A DNA stretch of 64,000 bases. It comes from Dyella terrae. GTDB lineage: Bacteria > Pseudomonadota > Gammaproteobacteria > Xanthomonadales > Rhodanobacteraceae. The stretch's first letter is position 1. Each line of letters starts with the position of its first letter. The stretch is taken from assembly GCF_022394535.1 (NCBI RefSeq), contig NZ_CP089414.1:4402001-4466000 (forward strand), read 5' to 3'. Below, piece by piece: positions 37,667 through 47,891 of this stretch. Under the pieces are notes generated by a model that was not told the DNA's origin, made no database searches, and saw only the letters and a program-made list of their open reading frames with translations. A program made the translations under genes and the position numbers.

Positions 37667-39568
37667 GTGACCCCGGATTCCGCACAAGGCATGTCCGACG
37701 CTGAAACCAAACGGCGCCTGGCCGCGCTCGCGCTCGGCGCGATCGGCGTGGTGTACGGCGACATTGGTACCAGCCCGCTGTACACATTGCAGACCACGCT
37801 CAGCCACGACGGCATGAAGCCGACACCGGAGAGCATCTACGGCGTGCTGTCGCTCATCTTCTGGGCGCAGATCATCGTGGTGTCGCTGAAGTATGTGGTC
37901 TTCATCATGCGCGCCGACAACAAGGGCGAGGGCGGCATCATGGCGCTGCTCGCGCTGGCACTGCGCAGCGTGCGTGGCGATGCGCGTCAGCGCTGGCTGC
38001 TCGCCATCATCGGCATCTTCGGCGCCTCGCTGTTCTACGGCGACGGCGTCATCACACCAGCGATCTCGGTGCTGTCGGCGGTGGAAGGCGTCAAGGTTGC
38101 CGCCCCGAACCTTGGTCACTGGGTGGTACCAGTCACGGCCGTCATCCTGTTCTTCCTGTTTGCGCTGCAGCGCCATGGCACGGAGCGTGTAGGCAAGTTG
38201 TTCGGCCCGGTGATGGTGGTGTGGTTCATCGTGATCGCGTTGCTTGGCCTGCGCATGGTCGCTCACAACCCGCATGTGCTCTGGGCGATCAATCCCTACT
38301 ACGGGGTGAAGTTCTTCTTTACCCATGGGCTGCAGGCGTTCATTGCGCTCGGCGGCGTGGTGCTGGCATTGACCGGTGCAGAGGCGCTGTACGCGGACAT
38401 GGGGCATTTCGGCAAGCGGCCGATCCGTCTCGCGTGGTTCAGCTTTGTGCTGCCCGCCTTGGTGCTCAATTATTTCGGTCAGGGTGCGCTGCTGCTCGAC
38501 CACCCGGAAGCGATCGATAGCCCGTTCTTCAAGCTCACGCCCGAGCCGCTGCTGTATCCCATGATTGGCCTGGCAACCATTGCCACGGTCATTGCCTCCC
38601 AGGCCGTCATCTCCGGCGCGTTCTCCATGACTCGCGAGGCGATGTCGCTGGGCTACTCGATGCGCATGCCGGTGGTGCATACCTCGCGCGAGATGTCCGG
38701 CCAGATCTTTGTGCCGTGGGTGAACAACTTCCTGCTCATCATGGTGCTGGTGGCGGTGGTTGGCTTCCGCAGCTCGGATAACCTGAGCGCGGCCTACGGT
38801 ATTGCGGTGACGGGCACGATGACCATCACCACCATCCTCGCGCTGATCGTGGCTCGTCGCCAATGGCACTGGAATCGCCTCACTGTCATCGTTGCGGGCG
38901 TGTTGCTGCTCGCCATTGACCTGTCGTTCCTGGGCGCCAACCTGATCAAGATCGAGTACGGCGGTTGGTTCCCGTTGGTGCTCGGCGTTGGCATCTTTAT
39001 CGTGATGACCACCTGGCGTCGCGGTCGCGAGTTGGTGGTGCGCGAGATCAAGCAATCCGGCCTGGCGCTGGAGCCCTTCATCGAGAACATTGCCGAGCAT
39101 CCGCCGCTGCGGGTGCCAGGTACGGCTGTGTTTCTTACCGCCAACCAACATGCTGTGCCACATGCGTTGCTGCACAACCTCAAGCACAACAAGGTGCTGC
39201 ACGAGCGCAATGTGCTGCTGACCGTGGAAATGCTGGAGACGCCGACGGCCGATCCGGGTGAGCGCATCGAGATCACTGAACTTGGCGGCGATTTCTACGG
39301 CCTGGCGTTGCGCTTCGGCTTTGCGGAAGATCCGAATATCCCAAGCGCGCTGACCAAGTGTTCCAAGAAGGGTCTGCCGTTCGACATGATGGATACCACC
39401 TTCTTCCTGTCGCGCGAGAACATCATTGCGGATGCAAAGCGACCGGGCATGGCGTTGTGGCGCGACAAGCTGTTCGCCTTCATGGCTCGCAATGCGCTGC
39501 CTGCGACGGCGTTCTTCCAGATACCGGGCAATCGTCTGATCGAGTTGGGCGCCCAGGTAGAAATCTGA
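37667..39568 (+). CDS. kup: low-affinity potassium uptake protein Kup
   Basis: A 633-residue potassium/proton symporter of the KUP/HAK/KT family. It has about twelve membrane helices and the conserved N-terminal motif [11 protein letters not shown], followed by a hydrophilic C-terminal domain of about 180 residues. The likely start is GTG 37667, three bases after the ruvA stop; ATG 37691 is an alternative. It separates ruvA from ruvB, which are adjacent in E. coli, and ends at its own terminator, so ruvB needs a separate promoter. Confidence 0.95.
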   Translation: MTPDSAQGMSDAETKRRLAALALGAIGVVYGDIGTSPLYTLQTTLSHDGMKPTPESIYGVLSLIFWAQIIVVSLKYVVFIMRADNKGEGGIMALLALALRSVRGDARQRWLLAIIGIFGASLFYGDGVITPAISVLSAVEGVKVAAPNLGHWVVPVTAVILFFLFALQRHGTERVGKLFGPVMVVWFIVIALLGLRMVAHNPHVLWAINPYYGVKFFFTHGLQAFIALGGVVLALTGAEALYADMGHFGKRPIRLAWFSFVLPALVLNYFGQGALLLDHPEAIDSPFFKLTPEPLLYPMIGLATIATVIASQAVISGAFSMTREAMSLGYSMRMPVVHTSREMSGQIFVPWVNNFLLIMVLVAVVGFRSSDNLSAAYGIAVTGTMTITTILALIVARRQWHWNRLTVIVAGVLLLAIDLSFLGANLIKIEYGGWFPLVLGVGIFIVMTTWRRGRELVVREIKQSGLALEPFIENIAEHPPLRVPGTAVFLTANQHAVPHALLHNLKHNKVLHERNVLLTVEMLETPTADPGERIEITELGGDFYGLALRFGFAEDPNIPSALTKCSKKGLPFDMMDTTFFLSRENIIADAKRPGMALWRDKLFAFMARNALPATAFFQIPGNRLIELGAQVEI

Positions 39569-39570
39569 TG

Positions 39571-39600
39571 AAAAAGGCGTCTTCGGACGCCTTTTTCTTT
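39571..39600 (+). terminator. intrinsic terminator after kup
   Basis: AAAGGCGTC and GACGCCTTT form a 9-bp stem with a TTCG tetraloop, flanked by A on the left and a T tract on the right. It begins three bases after the kup stop. Confidence 0.92.
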
Positions 39601-39665
39601 GCAGGGCAAGGCGGGACGGGCTTTTTTCCATGCCTGCGTCATCGTGCTCTGCCATAATTTCGCCT

Positions 39666-40715
39666 ATGACCGAACACCGCATCGTCACCGCCGCCGCCCA
39701 GATGGACGACGAGGCCCTGGAAGCCTCGATCCGTCCCAAGCGGCTGGCCGAGTACCTGGGCCAGCAGGCGGTGCGCGAGCAGCTGTCGATCTACATCGAG
39801 GCCGCCAAAAAGCGTGGCGGCGCACTGGACCACGTGCTGATCTTTGGCCCTCCGGGCCTGGGCAAGACCACGCTCAGTCATGTGATCGCCAACGAGCTGG
39901 GCGTCAACCTGCGTTCCACCTCTGGCCCCGTGCTTGAAAGGGCAGGGGACTTGGCCGCGCTGCTGACCAATCTCGAGCCGCACGACGTGCTGTTCGTGGA
40001 CGAGATCCATCGCCTTTCACCCGTGGTGGAGGAAGTGCTCTACCCGGCGATGGAAGACTTCCAGATCGACATCATGATCGGCGAGGGCCCCGCGGCACGC
40101 TCGATCAAGCTGGACCTGCCACCCTTTACCCTGATCGGTGCTACCACGCGCGCCGGCCTGCTGACGGCGCCGCTGCGTGACCGCTTCGGTATCGTGCAGC
40201 GTCTGGAGTTTTATTCGCCCGACGAGCTCACCGCCATCGTGCGTCGCTCGGCGCGCATCATGGGTATTCCCTGTGAGCTTGAGGGCGCGCAGGAAATAGC
40301 CCGCCGTTCGCGTGGCACGCCACGCATCGCCAACCGCCTGCTGCGTCGCGTGCGTGATTACGCCGAGGTGCGGGCGGATGGTCAGATCACCCATGACGCC
40401 GCGCGTGCGGCGACGAACATGCTCAAGGTCGACGCCGAAGGGTTCGACGAGCTGGATCGTCGCCTGCTGTCCATCATCATTGAAAACTTCGATGGTGGCC
40501 CGGTGGGCGTCGAGTCGCTCGCGGCTGCCCTCAGCGAAGACCGCGGCACCCTCGAGGACGTGGTCGAGCCCTACCTGATCCAGCAAGGCTTCCTGGTGCG
40601 TACCGCGCGCGGTCGCATGGCCAGCGCCAAGGCTTGGCGTCACCTGGGCCTGACCCCGCCGCCGCGGCAACCCGTGGCCGCCGACCTTTTCATCGGCGAT
40701 AACTCCGATGTCTGA
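39666..40715 (+). CDS. ruvB: Holliday junction branch migration helicase RuvB
   Basis: A 349-residue AAA+ motor. It has Walker [12 protein letters not shown], Walker [10 protein letters not shown], the sensor GATTRAG and the C-terminal winged helix with [10 protein letters not shown](V)RT(A)RGR. Start 39666 ([10 protein letters not shown]) matches the usual length. It overlaps ybgC by eight bases, so it is expressed at the head of the ybgC-tol-pal group. Confidence 0.96.
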   Translation: MTEHRIVTAAAQMDDEALEASIRPKRLAEYLGQQAVREQLSIYIEAAKKRGGALDHVLIFGPPGLGKTTLSHVIANELGVNLRSTSGPVLERAGDLAALLTNLEPHDVLFVDEIHRLSPVVEEVLYPAMEDFQIDIMIGEGPAARSIKLDLPPFTLIGATTRAGLLTAPLRDRFGIVQRLEFYSPDELTAIVRRSARIMGIPCELEGAQEIARRSRGTPRIANRLLRRVRDYAEVRADGQITHDAARAATNMLKVDAEGFDELDRRLLSIIIENFDGGPVGVESLAAALSEDRGTLEDVVEPYLIQQGFLVRTARGRMASAKAWRHLGLTPPPRQPVAADLFIGDNSDV

Positions 40716-41142
40716 CGCTATGCCAGCCAACGCCGGCAACCCGTTCCAGTGGCCGGTGCGCGTCTACTGGGAAGATACCGACGCGGGCGGGGTGGTCTAC
40801 CACGCCAGCTATCTGCGTTTCATGGAGCGTGCCCGCAGCGAATGGCTGCGCGCCATGGGTATCAACCAATCCCTGGTCAAGGAAAGCTCGGGGTTGGCCT
40901 TCCTGGTCCGGGAAATGCAGATCGATTTCCTCAGGGCGGCCCTGCTGGATGATGAACTGTCGGTAAGCGTGGAAATCAAAGAACGGCGGGCAGCCAGTAT
41001 CCTTTTCGCCCAGACGATCCGCCGGGCGGACGGTGCGGAGCTGATCCGCGCGAAAGTACGCGTGGCGTGCGTCGACATCCACCGCATGCGTCCGGTGCAG
41101 ATTCCGGCCGACCTCATCCCCGGCCTTCCCCCTAAAAATTAA
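40708..41142 (+). CDS. ybgC: acyl-CoA thioesterase YbgC (hotdog fold)
   Basis: A 144-residue 4-hydroxybenzoyl-CoA thioesterase-like protein. The hallmark [25 protein letters not shown] contains the catalytic aspartate and begins near residue 19. It is the customary first gene of the tol-pal cluster. It hydrolyses acyl-CoA or acyl-ACP and may act in phospholipid metabolism. The start lies within the end of ruvB. Confidence 0.94.
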   Translation: MSDAMPANAGNPFQWPVRVYWEDTDAGGVVYHASYLRFMERARSEWLRAMGINQSLVKESSGLAFLVREMQIDFLRAALLDDELSVSVEIKERRAASILFAQTIRRADGAELIRAKVRVACVDIHRMRPVQIPADLIPGLPPKN

Positions 41143-41169
41143 GCACGTGCGCTGGAGAACCTTCAAGCA

Positions 41170-41856
41170 ATGAACGGTGGACTGAACATTTTCAAACTGA
41201 TCGCGGAAGCGAGCGTTCTGGTACAGGCCGTCCTGCTGGTCTTGCTGGTGTTCTCCTTCCTCTCCTGGGTGATCATCATCCGCAAACACCAGCAGCTGAA
41301 GAAGGCGATGGAAGAGGCGGAGGGCTTCGAGGAGCGCTTCTGGTCCGGCGCCGATCTCGCCCAGCTGTTCCGCGAAGTCAGCAACCGCGGCGCGGAAAAC
41401 GGCGGCATGGAGAACGTGTTCGAGTCGGGTTTCCGCGAGTTCGTGCGTCAACGTCAGCGCCGCGTGCATGACCTGCGCATCGTCATCGAAGGCTCCGAGC
41501 GCGCCATGCGCGTGGCTGGTACCCGCGAGATTGGTCGCTTGGAGCGCAACCTGGAATTCCTCGCCAACGTGGGCTCGATCAGCCCGTACGTCGGCCTGTT
41601 CGGCACCGTCATCGGCATCATGGGCGCCTTCCAGGGCCTGGGTGAAATGAAGGACGTGACCATCGCTGTGGTCGCCCCGCACATTTCCGAAGCGCTGATT
41701 GCGACCGCCATGGGTCTGTTCGCGGCCATTCCGGCGGTGTGGGCGTACAACCGTTTCGCCAACAAGGTTGAGCGCGTCGCCTCGCGCTACGAAGTGTTCC
41801 AGGAAGAGTTCTCTTCGGTGCTGCAGCGCCAGATCCAGACCGACGAAGCGGCCTGA
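41170..41856 (+). CDS. tolQ: Tol-Pal inner membrane protein TolQ
   Basis: A 228-residue protein with three membrane segments (about residues 15-37, 133-155 and 168-192) and a large cytoplasmic loop. It belongs to the MotA/TolQ/ExbB family and forms the proton-driven motor with TolR that energises TolA. The conserved GLFGTVIGIMGAFQGLG lies at the second segment. The gene order tolQ-tolR-tolA-tolB-pal-cpoB is complete here. Confidence 0.96.
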   Translation: MNGGLNIFKLIAEASVLVQAVLLVLLVFSFLSWVIIIRKHQQLKKAMEEAEGFEERFWSGADLAQLFREVSNRGAENGGMENVFESGFREFVRQRQRRVHDLRIVIEGSERAMRVAGTREIGRLERNLEFLANVGSISPYVGLFGTVIGIMGAFQGLGEMKDVTIAVVAPHISEALIATAMGLFAAIPAVWAYNRFANKVERVASRYEVFQEEFSSVLQRQIQTDEAA

Positions 41857-41872
41857 GCAGAGGAGCTAAGCG

Positions 41873-42310
41873 ATGCGTAGCTCTATGCGCCACAAGCGCT
41901 TCAAGCTGAAATCCGAGATCAACGTCGTTCCCTACATCGACGTGATGCTGGTGCTGTTGATCATCTTCATGGTCACCGCGCCCATGATCAACAAGAACGT
42001 CGACGTCAATCTGCCGCAAGCGAACGCGAAGTCGCTGCAGGACAAGAAAGATCCGGTGATCGTCGTGGTCGACCAGAACGGCCAGTTGTACCTGACCATG
42101 GGCACGGAGAAGCGTCAGCCCGTCGATGCCGCCACCATGCAGACCAAGGTTGGCGCGTTCGTGAAGGCCAACCCGGAGGTCAGCGTGCTCGTGGCTGGCG
42201 ATCGTGATGGCAAGTACGAAGGCGTGTACCAGGTGCTGGCCCAGTTGCAGCAGGCCGGCGTGGCCAAGGTCGGTCTGATGAGCGCGCCGGAGTCGGGCAC
42301 CAAGAAATGA
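41873..42310 (+). CDS. tolR: Tol-Pal inner membrane protein TolR
   Basis: A 145-residue single-pass protein of the ExbD/TolR family. The membrane segment NVVPYIDVMLVLLIIFMVTAP contains the essential aspartate of the proton path, and the rest is periplasmic. The spacing to tolQ is 16 bases, and the stop overlaps the tolA start (ATGA). Confidence 0.96.
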   Translation: MRSSMRHKRFKLKSEINVVPYIDVMLVLLIIFMVTAPMINKNVDVNLPQANAKSLQDKKDPVIVVVDQNGQLYLTMGTEKRQPVDAATMQTKVGAFVKANPEVSVLVAGDRDGKYEGVYQVLAQLQQAGVAKVGLMSAPESGTKK

Positions 42311-43254
42311 GGGCCGACTCCCCCAAGGGCACGTCCAAGGCGGTTGTCCTTTCCGCCGTTCTCCATCTAGGCATCGTGGGCTTCCTGGCCCTCGCGGTGG
42401 TGCCGTGCTCGTTCTACGAAAGCCTGTTCGAGACGCTGCACCTGCCGGCCGACTGGAACCCGATCACCTGCACCAAGCCGGTGTCCCTGCAGGGTGAAAT
42501 CATCGAGGCCGAGCTGGTGGGTGTCACCGGCGCGCCGCCCCCGAAGTCGGCGAAGGTCAATAAGCCCGTACCGGTCACCGTGCCGCCGCCGCCGAGCGTG
42601 CCGCCACCGCCCTCGGAAGAAACGCCGAAGATCAAGACCTTGCCGCCTCCGCCTGAGCATCCGGATACGAAGGATCAGGAAAAGGTCGTGGCCGAAGGTA
42701 TCCAGAAGGCAGAGGACGCCAAGAAGGAACAGGAAGAGAAGCAGCGCCAGCGCGCCGCCGAATTGGACGCCCAGGCGGCCAAGCACAAGGAAGAAGAGCA
42801 GAAGAAGGTCGACGAACTGTTCGCCAAGATGGACGCGGCCGACAAATCCGTGAAGCAGGCGCAAAGCAAGGCCAACCAGGCCAAGCAGCAGATGCAAGAT
42901 CTGAAGAACGCGCAGGACAACGGCGTCGACAACGTGCCTTATGCAGCCCAGAAGCAGACCGGCAGCAATGGTCCAGACGCCGGGTTGCGCGCGCAATATC
43001 TCGCGGCGATTCAGAATTCGCTCAAACAGAACTGGGTCGGCCCGGATAACATGCCGACCAATCAGCAATGCCTGCTGCATATCGTGCAGTTGCCGGGTGG
43101 TCAGGTCGTCAGTGCCAAGGTCGACTCGAGCTGCCCGTTTGACGACGCAGGCCGCAAATCCGTCGAAGACGCGGCCATGAGGGCCAACGAGTTGCCATAC
43201 AAGGGATTTGAAAGTGTCTTTAGCCGCACTGTTGATATGTACTTCAAGCCATAG
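42307..43254 (+). CDS. tolA: Tol-Pal energy-transducing protein TolA
   Basis: A 315-residue protein that spans the periplasm to reach Pal and TolB. It has one N-terminal membrane helix with SAVLHL (the SHLS-like motif that contacts TolQR), a proline-rich segment, a long charged helical stretch (about 120-210, rich in K, E, A and Q), and a C-terminal globular domain with QCLLHIVQLPGG. The globular domain holds a pair of cysteines that may form a disulfide. Sequence similarity is modest, as usual for TolA; the context makes the call firm. Confidence 0.93.
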   Translation: MRADSPKGTSKAVVLSAVLHLGIVGFLALAVVPCSFYESLFETLHLPADWNPITCTKPVSLQGEIIEAELVGVTGAPPPKSAKVNKPVPVTVPPPPSVPPPPSEETPKIKTLPPPPEHPDTKDQEKVVAEGIQKAEDAKKEQEEKQRQRAAELDAQAAKHKEEEQKKVDELFAKMDAADKSVKQAQSKANQAKQQMQDLKNAQDNGVDNVPYAAQKQTGSNGPDAGLRAQYLAAIQNSLKQNWVGPDNMPTNQQCLLHIVQLPGGQVVSAKVDSSCPFDDAGRKSVEDAAMRANELPYKGFESVFSRTVDMYFKP

Positions 43255-43265
43255 GTGATGACCTG

Positions 43266-44588
43266 ATGAAAAAGACTTCCCGTTATCTGGTCCTCTTGCT
43301 TGGCATCCTGGGCCTGCTGTTCGCGGGTCTGGTATCCGCGCAGACCTCCACCCTCACCGGCACAGTGGAAGGCGTGACCAAGTCGGCCACGCCGATTGTC
43401 GTCGTGCCGTTCGCGCAGGCGGGTGGGGCACCGCTGCCCACCGACATCGCCGATGTCATGCGCAACGACTTCAACCGTTCCGGCAAATTCCGCTCGCTCG
43501 CCAAGAGCGAAATCGTGGAAACGCCGTCGAAGGGTGCGGACATTAACTTCGCCACCTGGCGCCTGCTCAAGCAGGACTACATCACCGTGGGCCGCATTAG
43601 TGATGCTGGCGGCGGCATGATGCGCATCGAGTACGAGCTATGGGACGTCAACCGTCAGCAGAGCCTGCTTGCCCAGGCGTATACCGCACCGGCCGGTGAC
43701 CTGCGCGGCGTAGCCCATCAGATTGCCGATGCGATCTACGAAAAAATCACCGGCGTGCGTGGCGCGTTCTGGACCCGCATCGCGTACATCACCGCCGTGG
43801 GCCTGGGCAATAACACCACCTACTCGCTGATAGTGGCCGACTCGGACGGTTACAACCCGCAGGTCGTGGCCCGTTCGCGCGAGTCGCTGTTGTCCCCCTC
43901 CTGGTCGCCGGACGGTCGCAAGATCGCCTACGTGTCGTTCGAAAGCGGCAACTCGGCCATCTACGTGCAGGACATCACCACCGGTTCGCGCCAACTGGTC
44001 TCGGCCCGCGCCAAGGGCATCAATGGTGCGCCGAACTTCTCCCCGGACGGCTCGAAGCTGGCGTTGGCCCTTTCCTATCAGGGCAACCCCGAGATCTATT
44101 CGATGGACCTGGGCTCCCGTGCGGAGACCCGCCTGACTAACAACCTGGCCATCGACACCGAGCCGCGTTGGACCCCGGACGGCCAGAGCATCATCTTTAC
44201 CTCGGACCGTGGCGGTAAGCCCCAGCTCTACCAGATGTCGGCGGGCGGCGGCGGTGCCGAACGCATCACCTTCCAGGGCCAGTTCAACGCCAACGCCTCG
44301 ATCAGCTACGACGGCAAGCAGATCGCGATGGTGCAGGGCAACGGGAACGTGTATCGTATTGCTATCATGGATCGCAGTCTGGGTGGGCAGGTGCGCTTCA
44401 TCTCGCCGGGTCCGATCGACGAAACACCGAGTTTCGCGCCGAACGCGAGTATGTTGCTGTACGCCGCATCCGAAGGAAGACGTGGCGTGCTGTACGCAGT
44501 GTCCGCAGATGGTCTCGTCCGTCAGCGCTTGGTACTGGCCGACGGTGACGTTCGCGAACCGGCTTGGGGTCCCTATCGTCAGCGATAA
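43266..44588 (+). CDS. tolB: Tol-Pal periplasmic protein TolB
   Basis: A 440-residue protein with a signal peptide (cleavage near VSAQ), an N-terminal mixed alpha/beta domain (to about 165) and a six-bladed beta-propeller. The propeller shows repeated SPDG motifs (SWSPDGRKIAY, FSPDGSKLAL, WTPDGQSIIF). It binds Pal and is part of the envelope constriction machine. It lies 11 bases after tolA and is followed by a 249-base gap before pal, which probably has its own promoter. Confidence 0.96.
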   Translation: MKKTSRYLVLLLGILGLLFAGLVSAQTSTLTGTVEGVTKSATPIVVVPFAQAGGAPLPTDIADVMRNDFNRSGKFRSLAKSEIVETPSKGADINFATWRLLKQDYITVGRISDAGGGMMRIEYELWDVNRQQSLLAQAYTAPAGDLRGVAHQIADAIYEKITGVRGAFWTRIAYITAVGLGNNTTYSLIVADSDGYNPQVVARSRESLLSPSWSPDGRKIAYVSFESGNSAIYVQDITTGSRQLVSARAKGINGAPNFSPDGSKLALALSYQGNPEIYSMDLGSRAETRLTNNLAIDTEPRWTPDGQSIIFTSDRGGKPQLYQMSAGGGGAERITFQGQFNANASISYDGKQIAMVQGNGNVYRIAIMDRSLGGQVRFISPGPIDETPSFAPNASMLLYAASEGRRGVLYAVSADGLVRQRLVLADGDVREPAWGPYRQR

Positions 44589-44837
44589 GCAGTTCATGTC
44601 GAGGCGCGAAAGCGTCACGGCAATGTGATCCGAGCGTGAAGGTTTAGGCCTCACGCCGGATCAAACAGCTTGCCCGCCGCGGCAATCCGTCGCGGTAGGC
44701 GGGGCAGGCGGTTGCGAGACAGCGCACTGCCGGCAGCAAAATGTCAAAATAACAGCCGGTTCACCGGCGAACACTGTCCCGAAACCGCAATCATCATTGA
44801 CTGTCGGAACTCAAACCTGTTTGAAGGAACGTCCACC

Positions 44838-45344
44838 ATGAATAAGACCGTTCGCGTCGCCCTGGTCGCCCTGCTCTGCGTTGGCGCGGCCGCATGCTCG
44901 AAGAAGCAGGAAGTCAAGCCGCAGCCGCAGCCGGAAGCGCCGATGACCACCCCGGCTCCGTCGACCGCTGGCAAGTACACCCCGGCTGATCTCGATACCG
45001 ATGCCTGCCTGCGTCAGCGCGTTGTGTACTTCGATTTCGACAAGGACGAAATCAAGCCGGAGTTCCAGCAGATCATGGCGTGCCACGCCAAGTACCTGCA
45101 GGATCGCCCGATGGCGCAGATCCGTCTGGAAGGTAATGCTGACGAGCGCGGCACCCGCGAGTACAACCTCGGCCTCGGCGAGCGCCGTGGTAACGCGGTG
45201 TCCAGCGCCCTGCAGTCGAACGGCGGCTCGGCCAGCCAGATCAACGTGATCTCGTATGGCAAAGAAAAGCCGGTGTGCCGTGAGCACAACGAAGACTGCT
45301 GGAGCAAGAACCGTCGCGTCGAGATCGTCTACACGGCGAAGTAA
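44838..45344 (+). CDS. pal: peptidoglycan-associated lipoprotein Pal
   Basis: A 168-residue outer membrane lipoprotein with a lipobox ending in AAAC (Cys20) and a C-terminal OmpA-like domain that binds peptidoglycan (VVYFDFDKDEIKPEF, LEGNADERGTREYNLGLGERR, NRRVEIVY). Four further cysteines occur in the mature part (in DACLRQ, MACHAKY, VCREHNEDCW), unlike E. coli Pal, and could form two disulfides. The start has GAAGGAAC upstream. The stop overlaps the ATG of cpoB by one base. Confidence 0.96.
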   Translation: MNKTVRVALVALLCVGAAACSKKQEVKPQPQPEAPMTTPAPSTAGKYTPADLDTDACLRQRVVYFDFDKDEIKPEFQQIMACHAKYLQDRPMAQIRLEGNADERGTREYNLGLGERRGNAVSSALQSNGGSASQINVISYGKEKPVCREHNEDCWSKNRRVEIVYTAK

Positions 45345-46219
45345 TGAAGAAGCGACTGGCTAATAGCTTCACGGCCAGGATGGGCATGGCGGGCGCAATC
45401 GCGTCCGCCATGCTTTTTAGTATCCCGGTCCACGCACAGGATTCCCGCCTCAGCCTCGCCGACCGCGTGTCGCGGCTAGAGCAGCAGGCGCAGAATCAGA
45501 ACGGCACCACGCTGGTCAACCAAGTGCAGGCGCTGCAGTCACAAGTGCAGCAGATGCAGGGCCAGATCGAGGAACTGCAGCACCAGTTGCAGGAAGCCAA
45601 CGACAAGAACAAAGCGCAATCCACGGATTTTGATTCGCGTCTGGGCCGCCTTGAAAGCGGTGCCGGTGCTGCGGGCGCCAATCCGGGGAATGCCGTTGCG
45701 CCGAATACCCCTGCACCCACAGTCATTGCCGCCCCGGTTGCTCCGCCGCCGCCAGCGGCAGGCACAGGCAAGGCTGCTGCAGGTGCGCCACCGGTTGCGA
45801 CGGGCAAGGGCGCCGCGGGTGCCAACAATGCCACGGCGCAGGCCGCCTACGACGACGCCTTCAAGTCGCTGCGTGCTGGCGACTACGTGAAGTCCTCGCG
45901 TGATTTTCGCAATTTCATCCAGCAGTATCCGGACAGCTCGCTGCTGCCGAATGCGTTCTACTGGCTGGGCGAGTCGTATTACGCCACCAGCAATTACCAG
46001 GTGGCGATGGAAGCGTTCCAGCATCTGGTCAGCCAATTCCCGCAGAGCGAGAAGGTGCCCGACGCGCTGCTCAAGGTGGGCTACAGCCAGATCGAACTCA
46101 AGCAGCTCGATGCCGGTAAGACCACGCTGAAGAACGTGACTGCGAAGTACCCCGGCTCCCGGGCTGCAGGCCTAGCCCAGGAGCGCTTGCGCCGCCTGCA
46201 GGCCCAGCCGGCCAACTGA
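45344..46219 (+). CDS. cpoB: cell division coordinator CpoB (YbgF)
   Basis: A 291-residue periplasmic protein with a signal peptide ending in VHAQ. A trimerising coiled coil (about residues 38-100, rich in Q and L) is followed by an alanine-proline linker of about 60 residues and C-terminal tetratricopeptide repeats (AAYDDAFKSLRAGDY to the end). CpoB links PBP1B activity with Tol-Pal during division. It is coupled to pal by a one-base overlap. Confidence 0.94.
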   Translation: MKKRLANSFTARMGMAGAIASAMLFSIPVHAQDSRLSLADRVSRLEQQAQNQNGTTLVNQVQALQSQVQQMQGQIEELQHQLQEANDKNKAQSTDFDSRLGRLESGAGAAGANPGNAVAPNTPAPTVIAAPVAPPPPAAGTGKAAAGAPPVATGKGAAGANNATAQAAYDDAFKSLRAGDYVKSSRDFRNFIQQYPDSSLLPNAFYWLGESYYATSNYQVAMEAFQHLVSQFPQSEKVPDALLKVGYSQIELKQLDAGKTTLKNVTAKYPGSRAAGLAQERLRRLQAQPAN

Positions 46220-46229
46220 GGCTGTTGTC

Positions 46230-46922
46230 GTGACTGGCAGTAACACGAACGTGGCTCCCACCACGTCGACGCAGGCGCCCGCTGAGCGCCTGCGCATTAC
46301 CGAGATCTTCCACTCCATCCAGGGCGAGGCGGATGCCATCGGCTGGCGCACTGTCTTCGTGCGTTTGACCGGCTGCCCGCTGCGTTGCGTGTGGTGCGAT
46401 ACCGAATATTCTTTCTACGGTGGCGACTGGCGCGCGATCGACGACATCGTGGCCGACGTGGCCTCGCATGGCGCCAAGCACGTGTGTGTGACGGGCGGCG
46501 AGCCGCTGGCGCAGAAGCGCTGTCTGATCCTGTTGAAGCGGTTGTGCGACGCCGGCTACGACGTATCGCTGGAAACCTCCGGTGCGCTGGACGTGTCGCC
46601 GGTGGATCCACGCGTTCGCAAAGTGATGGACCTCAAGGCCCCGGATTCGGGCGAGGCCGCTCGCAACCTGTGGTCGAACCTCGAGCATCTGTTGCCGCAT
46701 GATCAGGTGAAGATCGTCATCGCCAGCCGCGCGGATTACGAATGGGCGCGCGACGTCGTCGCCGAACACCGGATCACCGAGCGCTGCATGGTGTTGTTTT
46801 CACCCGTGCACGGCGCCATCAAGCCCTGTGAGCTGGCGGAATGGATCATTGAGGACAAGCTCGACGTGCGTTTCCAACTGCAGCTCCACAAACTGCTGTG
46901 GAACGACGAGCCGGGGCACTGA
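46230..46922 (+). CDS. queE: 7-carboxy-7-deazaguanine synthase QueE
   Basis: A 230-residue radical SAM enzyme in queuosine biosynthesis, which converts 6-carboxy-tetrahydropterin to 7-carboxy-7-deazaguanine. The iron-sulfur motif is CPLRCVWC (Cys49, Cys53, Cys56), and TGGEPLAQ is the SAM-binding part. GTG 46230 gives the listed length; the extended N-terminus of about 20 residues is not conserved, so translation could begin later. It is followed by queC, the next but one step of the pathway. Confidence 0.94.
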   Translation: MTGSNTNVAPTTSTQAPAERLRITEIFHSIQGEADAIGWRTVFVRLTGCPLRCVWCDTEYSFYGGDWRAIDDIVADVASHGAKHVCVTGGEPLAQKRCLILLKRLCDAGYDVSLETSGALDVSPVDPRVRKVMDLKAPDSGEAARNLWSNLEHLLPHDQVKIVIASRADYEWARDVVAEHRITERCMVLFSPVHGAIKPCELAEWIIEDKLDVRFQLQLHKLLWNDEPGH

Positions 46923-47058
46923 CGCGCATCTGCGCGCAGCACGAGGCTGCTTGGCCCCGTCGCTGACGTCCCCCTAGAATTTCCGCGTGCCGGCCTGTGT
47001 TGCTGGTGGCGCTTGTCGGCCGGATCACCGGCCTGAACCTTTGAGTGGAAGTCATCCC

Positions 47059-47745
47059 ATGTCTGAAACCTCTCCCCGCAAGGCCGTCGTGCTCGTTTCC
47101 GGCGGCATGGACTCGGCGGTCACCATCGCCATCGCCCGCGAACAGGGCTATCAGGTGCATGCGCTTAGCGTGGCCTATGGCCAGCGGCACAACGCCGAGT
47201 TGGCGGCTTCTGAGCGGGTGTCCGGCCTACTGGGCGCCGTCGAGCACAAGACGGTGTTCGTGGATCTGCGCACCATCGGTGGTTCCGCGCTCACCGCGGA
47301 CATCGACGTGCCGCTCGATCAGACGGGCGAGCAGGGCATCCCGGTGACCTACGTGCCTGCCCGCAACACCATCATGCTGTCCATCGCCCTGGGCTGGGCT
47401 GAAGTGCTGGGTTCCGCCGATATCTGGTGCGGTGTGAACGCGGTGGACTATTCGGGCTATCCCGACTGCCGTCCCGCCTTCATCGAGGCCTTTGAGCAGC
47501 TGGCGAACGTCGCGACCAAGGCCGGTGTGGAAGGGGCGGGCATCCGCATCCATGCGCCGCTGATGCGCATGAGCAAGGCTGATATTGCCCGCGAAGGTCA
47601 GCGACTGGGCGTGGATTTCTCCGAGACGGTCAGCTGCTATCAGGCGGATGCCGAGGGCCGCGCCTGTGGCCACTGCGACGCCTGCCACCTCAGGGCCCAG
47701 GGATTCAGCGCCGCCGGCCTGCCCGATCCCACGCGCTATGCCTGA
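47059..47745 (+). CDS. queC: 7-cyano-7-deazaguanine (preQ0) synthase QueC
   Basis: A 228-residue ATP-dependent enzyme that makes preQ0 from 7-carboxy-7-deazaguanine and ammonia. The PP-loop SGGMDS is at residues 14-19, and a zinc site is formed by the cysteines of [18 protein letters not shown] near the C-terminus. The 136-base gap to queE contains no preQ1 riboswitch that I can recognise. The start at 47059 gives the conserved N-terminus. Confidence 0.95.
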   Translation: MSETSPRKAVVLVSGGMDSAVTIAIAREQGYQVHALSVAYGQRHNAELAASERVSGLLGAVEHKTVFVDLRTIGGSALTADIDVPLDQTGEQGIPVTYVPARNTIMLSIALGWAEVLGSADIWCGVNAVDYSGYPDCRPAFIEAFEQLANVATKAGVEGAGIRIHAPLMRMSKADIAREGQRLGVDFSETVSCYQADAEGRACGHCDACHLRAQGFSAAGLPDPTRYA

Positions 47746-47756
47746 ACGGGCCTCGC

Positions 47757-47785
47757 TTGTGCCGTGAGCCTCCAGCCCATAAAAT
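47757..47785 (+). promoter_or_regulatory. sigma70 promoter of the tRNA-Lys gene
   Basis: TTGTGC (47757-47762) and TAAAAT (47780-47785) have the ideal 17-base spacing. They lie about 23 bases before the tRNA 5' end. Confidence 0.7.
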
Positions 47786-47807
47786 ATCGGGCTAGCTTTT
47801 GAAGTGT

Positions 47808-47883
47808 GGGCCGTTAGCTCAGTTGGTAGAGCAGTAGACTTTTAATCTATTGGTCGATGGTTCGAATCCATCACGGCCCACCA
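47808..47883 (+). tRNA. tRNA-Lys (anticodon TTT)
   Basis: A 76-base cloverleaf. The acceptor stem is GGGCCGT with ACGGCCC, then discriminator A and encoded CCA at 47881-47883. The D arm has AGCTCAGTTGGTAGAGC, the anticodon loop is CTTTTAA with TTT at 47841-47843, and the T loop is TTCGAATC. It lies between queC and a strong terminator. Confidence 0.97.
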
Positions 47884-47891
47884 AATAAACG

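Noticed and set aside
37652..39739. 695-codon open frame on the minus strand opposite kup
   Set aside because: The composition is histidine-, glutamine- and arginine-rich, as expected for the antisense of a GC-rich membrane protein gene; kup itself is unmistakable.
46923..47058. Possible preQ1 riboswitch between queE and queC
   Set aside because: No preQ1 aptamer pattern is visible, although the pathway would suit it.
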